A stretch of 64,000 nt of DNA. Origin: Ornithinibacillus contaminans. Its GTDB lineage: Bacteria > Bacillota > Bacilli > Bacillales > Amphibacillaceae. Made by a program: the position numbers and the translations under genes. Below, one piece after another: positions 8,420 to 16,016 of the stretch (the first letter of the stretch is position 1; each line of letters begins with the position of its first letter). The stretch covers positions 62,001 to 126,000 of the forward strand of contig NZ_LDPV02000036.1 of NCBI RefSeq assembly GCF_001038425.2, given 5' to 3'. Under the pieces are notes generated by a model that was not told the DNA's origin, made no database searches, and was given only the letters and a program-made list of their open reading frames with translations.

Positions 8420-9700
8420 TTAAACCCAGCCACGGAAGCGTGATGCTTCTGCCATTTTTCTAACACCGACCATATAGGCGGCTAAACGCATATCGATTCT
8501 TCGCGTCTGTGCCGTGTCAAAGATGGTGTTAAACGACTTGGTCATGGTTGATAGAAGCTTCTCGTCAATTTCCTCTTCGGTCCAATAATACCCTTGATTG
8601 TTTTGTACCCACTCAAAGTAAGAAACAGTTACTCCTCCTGCAGAAGCTAATACATCAGGGACTAACAAGATTCCTCTGTCTGTTAATATTTTCGTTGCTT
8701 CCATTGTAGTTGGGCCATTGGCTGCTTCTACAACTATACTTGCTTTGATTTTATGCGCATTCTCTTCTGTTATTTGGTTTTCCACCGCAGCCGGAACGAG
8801 AATATCGCAATCCATTTCTAATAATTCTTTATTGGAAATTGTATTATTAAATAATTTCGTCACTGTACCAAAACTATCTCTTCGGTCCAGTAAATAGTCA
8901 ATATCCAATCCTTCAGAGTCATAAAGCGCTCCATATGCATCTGAGATTCCAACCACTATTGCCCCAGCATCATGTAAGAACTTGGATAGAAAGCTACCCG
9001 CATTACCAAATCCTTGCACGATAATCTTAGCGCCTTTCACGTCAATATTTCGCTTTTTAGCTGCTTCATTGATACATATTGTAACACCTTTTGCCGTTGC
9101 AGATTCTCGACCATGGGAACCACCTAACACAATTGGTTTCCCGGTTATGAAACCTGGACTATTAAATTCATCAATTCTGCTATATTCATCCATCATCCAT
9201 GCCATAATTTGTGAATTAGTAAATACATCCGGTGCAGGTATGTCTTTTGTCGGTCCAACAATTTGACTTATTGCTCGGACATAACCACGACTTAGTGCTT
9301 CTAATTCACGAAATGACATTTCACGAGGATCACAAATAATACCGCCTTTACCCCCACCATATGGTAAATCAACAATTCCAGCCTTTAAGCTCATCCACAT
9401 GGATAATGCTTTTACCTCTGTTTCGGTAACGTCAGGGTGAAATCGTATCCCACCTTTTGTAGGACCAACCGCATCATTGTGTTGTGCACGATAACCAGTG
9501 AAGATTTTAGTTGAACCATCATCCATCCGAACAGGAATACGAACTGTCATCATACGGAGTGGCTCTTTTAACAACTCATAAACTTCATCAGGGTAACCCA
9601 ACTTCTCCAGTGCATTTTTTACAACAGTTTGAGTGGAACTCAGTACGTCCAATTGCTTCTTCTTTTCTTTGGTAGAATCTGCTGCTTTATCGGCTACCAT
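8420..9700 (-). CDS. gudB: NAD-specific glutamate dehydrogenase
   Basis: A 426-residue Glu/Leu/Phe/Val dehydrogenase that converts glutamate to 2-oxoglutarate and ammonia, mainly a catabolic step in Bacillaceae. Visible motifs are the substrate-binding KGGIRFHPDV, the catalytic-region LPYGGGKGGI, and the Rossmann motif QGFGNAG. The length matches GudB/RocG (about 427 and 424). There is no sign of the 9-bp duplication that silences gudB in laboratory B. subtilis. The position next to ypdA fits gudB, but a cre-like site upstream is more like the carbon-regulated rocG. TAGGAGG precedes the ATG. Confidence 0.95.
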   Translation of the reverse strand: MVADKAADSTKEKKKQLDVLSSTQTVVKNALEKLGYPDEVYELLKEPLRMMTVRIPVRMDDGSTKIFTGYRAQHNDAVGPTKGGIRFHPDVTETEVKALSMWMSLKAGIVDLPYGGGKGGIICDPREMSFRELEALSRGYVRAISQIVGPTKDIPAPDVFTNSQIMAWMMDEYSRIDEFNSPGFITGKPIVLGGSHGRESATAKGVTICINEAAKKRNIDVKGAKIIVQGFGNAGSFLSKFLHDAGAIVVGISDAYGALYDSEGLDIDYLLDRRDSFGTVTKLFNNTISNKELLEMDCDILVPAAVENQITEENAHKIKASIVVEAANGPTTMEATKILTDRGILLVPDVLASAGGVTVSYFEWVQNNQGYYWTEEEIDEKLLSTMTKSFNTIFDTAQTRRIDMRLAAYMVGVRKMAEASRFRGWV

Positions 9701-9755
9701 GAATTTACCTCCTAAAGATCTTATAAATATTTATAAATAGCTATTCTCAGAGATT

Positions 9756-9783
9756 AGTATACACGTTCAATATAAATATGCAA
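9756..9783 (-). promoter_or_regulatory. Proximal SigA promoter of gudB
   Basis: On the minus strand, TTGCAT (9778-9783) and TATACT (9756-9761) are 16 nt apart, a good sigma-A promoter. The expected transcription start is about 50 nt upstream of the gudB ATG. Confidence 0.6.
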
Positions 9784-9821
9784 TAAATAAACGTGTATTT
9801 TTACATTTAAATTAAGTTTCA

Positions 9822-9866
9822 TGTAAGCGCTTTACTAGCATATCATTTTTTGTCGTATATTGTCAT
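9822..9866 (-). promoter_or_regulatory. CcpA cre-like site overlapping a distal gudB promoter
   Basis: A near-palindromic TGTAAGCGCTTTAC (9822-9835, plus strand) closely resembles the CcpA cre consensus. Directly upstream on the minus strand are ATGACA (9861-9866) and TATGCT (9837-9842), 18 nt apart, a plausible sigma-A promoter. The cre would cover its start site, a repressing position. The target would be gudB. Confidence 0.5.
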
Positions 9867-9894
9867 CTAGCAGTTAAAAAATAGTTAGAAATAC

Positions 9895-10473
9895 TCATGA
9901 GAATTTTTCGTTTATCGTTTCAATTGCATTAGCGTGTATAATCACTTTGCCGTATTCTTTTAAACGATGTGACGTTACGATACTCGGGCTAGAAAACTCT
10001 GACATTAATGCAATAATATTTTCTTTGTGATTTCCATTTAATTCATTTCGGTTTAGTAGCATGTAATATCGATTTTCCATATAAAACACTTGCCCACCTA
10101 GTACTTGAAGCGAATTTAAATAGGCCGAAACCTGTATAATATTTTCGAAATCATTAAATGAAAAAATTAATTCTTTACTCTCATCAAGTGTCACTTTCAT
10201 TTCAATGAAATCCTCATCCCAATCTATTTGATCACAATTCTGGGTAACAATTACATGCATTCCTTGTGCCTGCATTAAATAAACATGGACATAGAGTTTG
10301 CCTTCAAGCTCAAATCCAAGTTCTGAGCTTGCTTCATACATAACATCTGTAAAGAGATTTTGAATGCTGGTTGCATCGTACCATATGTCCTCTTTTGTGA
10401 ATCCGCGCTCAACTAAATCATCAAATGTCAAAAATATCGTAAATTGACTACTGGACACCCTCTCAATACGCAC
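9895..10473 (-). CDS. mecB: MecA-family ClpC adaptor (YpbH/MecB type)
   Basis: A 192-residue protein of the MecA adaptor family, with the MRIERVSSSQFTIFLTFDDL N-terminus typical of the substrate-binding domain. The C-terminal domain (LIFSFNDFENIIQVSAYL...) is the part that binds ClpC and triggers hexamer assembly. MecA in B. subtilis delivers ComK to ClpCP; its paralogue YpbH lies in this same neighbourhood, next to gudB and ypbE. Position favours YpbH, so the substrate is uncertain. The start is a GTG with GGAGG 7 nt upstream. The linker between domains is short. Confidence 0.87.
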   Translation of the reverse strand: MRIERVSSSQFTIFLTFDDLVERGFTKEDIWYDATSIQNLFTDVMYEASSELGFELEGKLYVHVYLMQAQGMHVIVTQNCDQIDWDEDFIEMKVTLDESKELIFSFNDFENIIQVSAYLNSLQVLGGQVFYMENRYYMLLNRNELNGNHKENIIALMSEFSSPSIVTSHRLKEYGKVIIHANAIETINEKFS

Positions 10474-10704
10474 ATAGCATCCTCCTCAAAATAGCAATGA
10501 CAATCCAATTACATGGAATCACTTCCATTTTCGACCATATACGATAGTTTCTTATTGATAGTATATGCCGATTTTAAAATTGTTGAACGGTATACAAGTT
10601 TAATCTTACCGTACCATTTTTATACAACATGTTTACGAAGTTCAACTGTGTGAGCTTGCAAAAGCATTGTAACCAATTTATGCCCTTACGAGACATCGTA
10701 TAAC

Positions 10705-11022
10705 TTAGAAAGAAACTAATCCAATATCAACTAAATAAATAAATAGCGCCACTACTAGCAAACAAATAGCAACCATCGATAGTCGAATGAACGGTTTCCT
10801 TATTTTTAGTCGCGTTCTCTTCTTCTTTATTCCATGAACTTCACTTCTCGGAGGGAGATTTAGTATGTTCATTGGATTAGCGGTGCTTGAATTGATGCTT
10901 TCAGAATAGATCTCCTGTGATTCGCTGCTAACCTTTTCTTCACTTTCATTCGATTGAAGCTCTTGTAATATTTCTCTAAGCTCTTTCGCTTGATCGTGAT
11001 GAATATTTTTCTTTTCTTCCAT
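10705..11022 (-). CDS. YpbE-like membrane-anchored protein lacking the LysM domain
   Basis: A 105-residue protein. Its charged N-terminal part contains the motif LPPRSEVHGIKKKRT and is followed by one transmembrane helix near the C-terminus (about residues 81-101). The motif and position match YpbE of B. subtilis, which continues past the helix into an extracytoplasmic LysM domain. Here the reading frame stops right after the helix. The roughly 230 nt downstream contains no LysM-like coding sequence that I can see. It lies 3 nt after the ypbD stop and is probably cotranscribed with it. Function is unknown. Confidence 0.7.
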   Translation of the reverse strand: MEEKKNIHHDQAKELREILQELQSNESEEKVSSESQEIYSESINSSTANPMNILNLPPRSEVHGIKKKRTRLKIRKPFIRLSMVAICLLVVALFIYLVDIGLVSF

Positions 11023-11025
11023 TAC

Positions 11026-11595
11026 CTATTCCCCCTTCAGTTTTATAAATAAGCCTAGTAAAAAATCAACTATGAAATGACAACTCATCGTCACGAATAC
11101 GTTCTCTGTTACTTCAAATATATAGCCTAATAAAAAGCTTACTGCCATGATGGAAACGAATAAAACTGGCTTTTTCAAATAACGAAAATGGATTAGCCCA
11201 AATAGTAAGCTGGCAACAATATAACCGAAGGAGCTTTGTATGACACCTCGAAAGAATAACTCTTCTGAAACGGCAACTAGCAATGTCAGTAAAAACAGCT
11301 TACCAACACGTAAATTAGAAAATACTCTTCTGTTAATTCCGCCATCGTCATAATAGTCATTTGGTAGTAGCCTGGTTAGTAGTAGGTCAATCAGTACGAT
11401 TGCTATTCCTGGAATAATCCCCCAAAATACGATTTGAGAAACGGAGAACTGGAAGAGCCGTGTCCAGCTATTCCAGTCTTCAAATAGTATTGAACCAGAT
11501 ATAATCGCTAGCGCAATAAACATAAGCTGTGTATAAATGACAGACATTCGCAGTTCCTCATCTGTTATACGTGCAAGTAGCTCTTCTTGTTTCAT
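11026..11595 (-). CDS. ypbD: CPBP-family intramembrane metalloprotease (YpbD)
   Basis: A 189-residue membrane protein of the CPBP (CAAX protease and bacteriocin-processing) family. It shows the diagnostic motif EELFFRG (EExxxR) near residue 111, the second-motif His in FGLIHFRY and the third-motif His in SCHFIVDFLLG. Several hydrophobic segments surround these motifs. Family members cleave within or near membranes, but no substrate is known for YpbD. The gene starts 1 nt after the recQ stop, so it is translationally linked in the ypbB-recQ-ypbD run. GGGGAG precedes its ATG. Confidence 0.88.
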   Translation of the reverse strand: MKQEELLARITDEELRMSVIYTQLMFIALAIISGSILFEDWNSWTRLFQFSVSQIVFWGIIPGIAIVLIDLLLTRLLPNDYYDDGGINRRVFSNLRVGKLFLLTLLVAVSEELFFRGVIQSSFGYIVASLLFGLIHFRYLKKPVLFVSIMAVSFLLGYIFEVTENVFVTMSCHFIVDFLLGLFIKLKGE

Positions 11596-11596
11596 A

Positions 11597-13132
11597 TTAC
11601 TCCCCTATAGCAAGCAGTTGTTTTAATTTCTTTTCCCAATTTAATTCTTCTTTTTCTCTAATGGTACTTTCAGGAGTAAATTCTTGTAAATTAATACCGC
11701 AATTACTACAGCATACACTAGATGCCGTGTAATTTTCCTGAAATTTTGTATAGAGCTTTTCTCTTAAACAGGTTTCGGTGTGAATCCAAGTTAACATATC
11801 TTGTAACTTTGTTTGTTTAATATCCATCCGTTCATTCCTGATTTGTTTTAATTGCTCGATGATTTCATCCCATTTACCTTTGTCATAGTGTAAACCATTT
11901 TCTAGCTTCCCGCTATATTTTTCTATATTGGCAGTGATAAAGCGCCATTGTGTTTCACTTATTTCCAATGTCGTTTGAACCTGCGTGGCATTATTAGTTA
12001 ATAACGCTTTAGGATCAGCATCACTTGCAAATAGTTGGCAAACACGCTCAATGTCATGATTAGATGGTAGCTCGCTTTGAATTAACTGCTTCGGTAAAAA
12101 TTCATCCTGTTTTAAATAAAGTAATACACTAACACTTCTCCTGCCATCTCTACCCGCCCTGCCGATCTCTTGTATATACGATTCCAATTGACCTGGTAAA
12201 TGATAATGAAAGACAAATCGAATATTTTCCTTATTAATTCCCATTCCAAATGCACTCGTACAACAAACAACATCTAGCTGATCATTCATAAACTGTTGCT
12301 GGATCGTAATTCGGTCCATTTGTTCCATACCACCATGATAAAAGGCAATTCGATGATTAGGAAGTCTTTCTCTAAGCTGGTGCGAGACTATTTCAGCAGC
12401 TGTTTTTGAAGAGAAATATACTAACGAAGGCACCTTATGATTAGCTAACATATTCTCGATAATTTCTAGCTTCTCCTCGTTATCCATTACTTCCTGTACC
12501 GATAGCACAATATTACTTCGGTCCATTGGGTAAATATGCTTTTGAATATTCGGTTTATGAAGTGATGTAAGAATATCTTCTTGCACATCTTTCGTAGCTG
12601 TAGCGCTTAACGCAAGCACTGTCGGGCTACCTAGTTGTTCGATTACAGTATGCAATCTCTGATAGTCAGGTCGAAATTCGTGTCCCCATTGCGATATACA
12701 ATGTGCTTCATCAATTACAAATAAACGAATTGTTAATTTAGCTAAATAAAACTGTAATTCCTCTTGTTGTAATATTTCAGGAGAAACATAGATTAGTTTA
12801 TAGTGATGCAGGTTCTTATAGACATCTTTTCTTCGCTCATAATCCATGAAGCTATTAAGCGCAACCACATCCTTGAATCCCGTTGCCTTCAGTTCCTTTA
12901 CTTGGTCAATCATTAAGGAAATCAGAGGTGAAACGACAATGGTGGTCCCTTCCAATAGTCGCGCAGGTAATTGATAGCATATCGATTTACCCGAACCGGT
13001 TGGTAGAATTCCTAATACATCCTTACCCTGCAATACATCGGAGATAATTTCCTTTTGGCCAGTACGAAACGTTGCATAGCCAAAATGCCGCTTCAGCATA
13101 TCTTCTAATGGTATTCGTTCTGATTTAGACAT
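11597..13132 (-). CDS. recQ: RecQ-family ATP-dependent DNA helicase (RecS type)
   Basis: A 511-residue SF2 helicase that unwinds DNA 3' to 5' in recombination and repair. It has Walker A TGSGKSICYQLP, the DEAH box VIDEAHCISQWGHEF, motif VI IGRAGRDGR and a C-terminal zinc-binding Cys cluster (CLREK...CCSNCG). There is no HRDC domain, so it is the short form seen in B. subtilis ypbC/recS. The start is the ATG at 13132, preceded by GAGGATGAG; an upstream in-frame ATG lacks a good site. Its start overlaps the end of ypbB by 8 nt, so the two are translationally coupled. Confidence 0.94.
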   Translation of the reverse strand: MSKSERIPLEDMLKRHFGYATFRTGQKEIISDVLQGKDVLGILPTGSGKSICYQLPARLLEGTTIVVSPLISLMIDQVKELKATGFKDVVALNSFMDYERRKDVYKNLHHYKLIYVSPEILQQEELQFYLAKLTIRLFVIDEAHCISQWGHEFRPDYQRLHTVIEQLGSPTVLALSATATKDVQEDILTSLHKPNIQKHIYPMDRSNIVLSVQEVMDNEEKLEIIENMLANHKVPSLVYFSSKTAAEIVSHQLRERLPNHRIAFYHGGMEQMDRITIQQQFMNDQLDVVCCTSAFGMGINKENIRFVFHYHLPGQLESYIQEIGRAGRDGRRSVSVLLYLKQDEFLPKQLIQSELPSNHDIERVCQLFASDADPKALLTNNATQVQTTLEISETQWRFITANIEKYSGKLENGLHYDKGKWDEIIEQLKQIRNERMDIKQTKLQDMLTWIHTETCLREKLYTKFQENYTASSVCCSNCGINLQEFTPESTIREKEELNWEKKLKQLLAIGE

Positions 13133-14195
13133 ATATCTCATCCTCGAGTAAATAATCATTTAATTTTGCTATCACAAGTCTAATTTGAAAATAGTCAATG
13201 GACGGTGGGCAATTCGATTTAATCGTCTTTAACTTATACGTTTTATACGTACGTATCACATCTACTATGGTCTCTCTTGATTCCCTACTCACATACAAAT
13301 CAATCTGAAATTCATCGTCATACAACGCGATTTCAACAATATGATCGTAAATGGTATTTAATTTTAGATTTCTCTTTTGCGCAATAGTAGCTGGTGTTAG
13401 GTTATGTTTGAGTAAGTGATACGTTTCATTTGCGGTTTTCGTAATAAATTTATTTTCATAATTTCCTATTGTGAGCAAATACAGTAATGGGTAGCTCGCC
13501 TGATCATGTTGTATTAATGTCAAGAAGCGATGTGTTATTCCTGTTAAATAGAAATAGACATCCAGCAATTCTAAGCCATGTTTTTCGGCTAATTGATTCA
13601 AGCTCATTCCATAATGCCTATAACCTGTTAGCCTGTTTACAAATAGTTCAGCCTCTAGATTAGGAAACTGTTTTAGAAGTTGACTTAATTCACCGTGTAG
13701 AGCAACTGCAGGATTGACTTCCTGCTTTATTTGTTTTAGAAATACCTTCTTTATCCAATCTGTTACAACTGGATTATCAACAATTGGAATAAACGAACGC
13801 TCGTTCATTTGTAAGTTCGATATTAGCTGAAATACTAAATAAAACCGCTCTTGAAACAAGCTATCTTTTCCGGTATACCGTAACCCATTAAAATACGATA
13901 TGGGATAGCGTAAGGATAGCTTTGTCAAATAGCTTCTTCCATCCTCTGTCAGACGACAGAATCCATCTGAATCACTTATCAGATACCCGCTTTTCATTAA
14001 CTGATCGATAAAGCTATTGTAATATGATTTTGATAAAGATGGACATATTCCGTAATACGTTTCAAGTTGAAAAATCCTTGCATCCTGAACGGATTGAATT
14101 GACTTTTTTCCCGTTATCATATGATAAATTCCTGCGATAGAACGATTTTCATTAATCCGACCGATACAATCTAGTAAAATCGCTTCAAAAAACAC
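13125..14195 (-). CDS. ypbB: YpbB, helix-turn-helix domain protein of the RecQ locus
   Basis: A 356-residue protein whose C-terminal region (LTPATIAQKRNLKLNTIYDH) is a helix-turn-helix module of the HTH_40 type, often found at the C-terminus of RecQ helicases. Here it is a separate protein encoded just before recQ, overlapping it by 8 nt, which suggests that the two work together. No catalytic motif is visible in the N-terminal part. The arrangement ypbB-recQ is the same in B. subtilis. Precise function is unknown. Confidence 0.85.
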   Translation of the reverse strand: MFFEAILLDCIGRINENRSIAGIYHMITGKKSIQSVQDARIFQLETYYGICPSLSKSYYNSFIDQLMKSGYLISDSDGFCRLTEDGRSYLTKLSLRYPISYFNGLRYTGKDSLFQERFYLVFQLISNLQMNERSFIPIVDNPVVTDWIKKVFLKQIKQEVNPAVALHGELSQLLKQFPNLEAELFVNRLTGYRHYGMSLNQLAEKHGLELLDVYFYLTGITHRFLTLIQHDQASYPLLYLLTIGNYENKFITKTANETYHLLKHNLTPATIAQKRNLKLNTIYDHIVEIALYDDEFQIDLYVSRESRETIVDVIRTYKTYKLKTIKSNCPPSIDYFQIRLVIAKLNDYLLEDEIYV

Positions 14196-14285
14196 GATGA
14201 ATCTCCTCTTTTCATTTACTATCTTAATGATACCATTGATTGCAAGAGTTGAATTATACTATTTTTCAAATTAAAATAGATTTAG

Positions 14286-14585
<300 letters not shown>

Positions 14586-14626
14586 TAGAGGGAAATTATT
14601 TTTCAAATGATCACTATAAAATTTTT

Positions 14627-14677
14627 TAAGGAGGAGTCTCCGACGTGTATTTATGTACATGTGGAGACTCCTTTATT
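14627..14677. terminator. Bidirectional terminator between fer and the ECF gene
   Basis: GGAGTCTCC (14633-14641) and GGAGACTCC (14663-14671) pair perfectly, with further pairing inside (ACGTGTA/TACATGT). A T-rich tract follows on the plus strand and an A/T-rich tract lies on the other side. The two genes are convergent. Confidence 0.85.
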
Positions 14678-15200
14678 ACTTCTTTGGGCTACTCATATAG
14701 GCTAAATGATTTTTCCGATAGCGGTCAAACAAATAAGAAATTGTCGGGTATAAAATAACCATAAACACCGCATTACCGATTGCGTGATTCGTATCAAATG
14801 GTAATCCGATTAGATAATATGCCAAAAATCCTTGTCCGGTAATTTGATAATTCGTTAACGAAACAATAAATCCGTACAGGTAGCCACTAAGGATTGCAAG
14901 GATTATAACGACATAAAATGGCGGCTTTGGTCTATATTTCCCAACTATTCCGCTTAAACAGCCAATTATCGCCCAGGAGACAATTTGCCAAATTGTCCAA
15001 ATACCTGTGCCTAACACCATATTGGATAAAAAAGTAACTAAGAATGCTAGAACAATTCCTGCAGTTGGTCCTAAAAATATACCACAAATAATTATAATCG
15101 ACGTGACAGGCTGGAAATTAGGAATGAAATTAAACACTAACCTTCCAACGATCGCAAGGGTAGCAAGTAAGGCTAGTATTGTAACTTTATAGACACTCAC
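14676..15200 (-). CDS. ECF transporter S component, probable cobalamin/corrinoid binder (CbrT-like)
   Basis: A 174-residue protein with about five to six transmembrane segments, matching S components of energy-coupling factor transporters. The NFIPNFQPVTSI and FLGPTAGIVLAF segments, then GTGIWTIWQIVSW, are typical of the CbrT-like branch rather than RibU, whose gene (ypaA) lies near fer in B. subtilis. S components bind a vitamin and dock with the shared EcfAA'T module, usually encoded elsewhere. The gene begins with GTG 5 nt after the stop of a DUF4430 lipoprotein gene. A cobalamin riboswitch lies upstream of both, so B12 or a precursor is the likely substrate. That assignment rests on context, not on binding residues. 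Confidence 0.8.
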   Translation of the reverse strand: MSVYKVTILALLATLAIVGRLVFNFIPNFQPVTSIIIICGIFLGPTAGIVLAFLVTFLSNMVLGTGIWTIWQIVSWAIIGCLSGIVGKYRPKPPFYVVIILAILSGYLYGFIVSLTNYQITGQGFLAYYLIGLPFDTNHAIGNAVFMVILYPTISYLFDRYRKNHLAYMSSPKK

Positions 15201-15205
15201 TTACA

Positions 15206-15631
15206 TCATTCCCATGATTGAAAATCAAATAAGACTTCATCACCATCTGAAAGTTCTGTTTCTGAAGCACCTTTTGAAGCAAACTCACCGTTTATATAAA
15301 ACAACCAAGCTTTTTTAAGTTCTCCAGAATCATCATTAATTCCTTCAATTGACGTAATATAGCCATCTGTTTCCTCTATCTCAAAATTTTGCTTCATCAC
15401 GTCTAATAGGATTGCACCTGATTCAACTTCAACTTGCTTATCCTCTACTACTTCCGATTCCTTATCAAGCGATACCTTTAGTTGAATTGTAATGGTTTCT
15501 TGCTGCTCTGTTTCTACTTCTTGATTTGGGCTATTTTCTTGCTTGTTTTCAGTTGCTTTCTCGTCTGTACAACCAACCAATAGAATAAGACCAACTACTA
15601 AAATCCCAATCAAATGTAAATACTTTCTCAT
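15206..15631 (-). CDS. DUF4430 lipoprotein, probable extracellular cobalamin-binding protein
   Basis: A 141-residue predicted lipoprotein. A signal peptide ends in the lipobox LVGC with Cys21, followed by an acidic, Q/N/E-rich spacer. The C-terminal domain (LLDVMKQN...GYITSIEGI...AWLFYINGE...DGDEVLF) matches DUF4430, the small beta-rich domain also found at the C-terminus of transcobalamin and intrinsic factor. It would sit on the outer face of the membrane beside the ECF S component encoded 5 nt downstream. A cobalamin riboswitch and attenuator precede it. The start is placed at 15631, where GGAGG has 8-nt spacing. Ligand binding is inferred from domain family and context. Confidence 0.82.
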   Translation of the reverse strand: MRKYLHLIGILVVGLILLVGCTDEKATENKQENSPNQEVETEQQETITIQLKVSLDKESEVVEDKQVEVESGAILLDVMKQNFEIEETDGYITSIEGINDDSGELKKAWLFYINGEFASKGASETELSDGDEVLFDFQSWE

Positions 15632-15674
15632 TTCCTCATCCTCCATTTACAGTAATTCTGAGAACAGGAAGACA

Positions 15675-15711
15675 AAAAAGAGTTAACCTCCGATAAGGTT
15701 AACTCTTTAGA
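15675..15711 (-). terminator. Attenuator terminator of the cobalamin riboswitch
   Basis: On the minus strand, AAAGAGTTAACCT pairs with AGGTTAACTCTTT around TATCGG, followed by a T run. It lies between the riboswitch aptamer and the lipoprotein start, so B12 binding is expected to favour this hairpin and stop transcription. Confidence 0.85.
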
Positions 15712-15784
15712 CATCTTAATTAGCATAAATAAGCATATGGAATACTTTTTATGTACGAAAATGTCTCAATTGTCCTATCCTCGG

Positions 15785-15962
15785 GATCATTGATACAACT
15801 GATAATTGGCAGGTCTACTGACTTGTGATTACAAACCTACTTTAAGCCCTTCCCGTATTATTCATACAGTGGATATGCTTATTTCGTCATCACTTACAGT
15901 TGCGAGGACAGCTCTAGATTTTCACTAGATTCCCTATTAAGCGAAATGCACCAACATCAACT
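15785..15962 (-). ncRNA. Cobalamin (B12) riboswitch
   Basis: On the minus strand the region holds the conserved parts of the cobalamin aptamer in order: TAATAGGGAA, GTGAAAATC, then GCTGTCCTCGCAACTGTAAG, TGATGACGAAA and CCACTG. GGGAAGG and finally a B12 box reading AAGTCAGTAGACCTGCC (about 15809-15826) follow. It lies in the 370-nt gap between resE and the DUF4430/ECF cassette and points to that cassette, with a terminator about 75 nt downstream. Binding of adenosylcobalamin should lower expression. The sequence matches are strong; exact ends are approximate. Confidence 0.93.
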
Positions 15963-16016
15963 TTAATGTATTCAATTCTAATCACTATACTAACACACCA
16001 TACAAGAAAAACAAGA

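Noticed and set aside
8420-9700. Silencing duplication in gudB as in laboratory B. subtilis
   Set aside because: The reading frame shows no short tandem duplication and the active-site region is intact.
10474-10704. Remnant LysM domain after the YpbE-like gene
   Set aside because: No frame in the gap carries a LysM-like pattern; the gap reads as non-coding with a promoter for the MecA paralogue.
14676-15200. Riboflavin transporter RibU (YpaA), expected near fer from B. subtilis order
   Set aside because: The sequence lacks the RibU-type segments and the upstream leader is a cobalamin, not an FMN, riboswitch.
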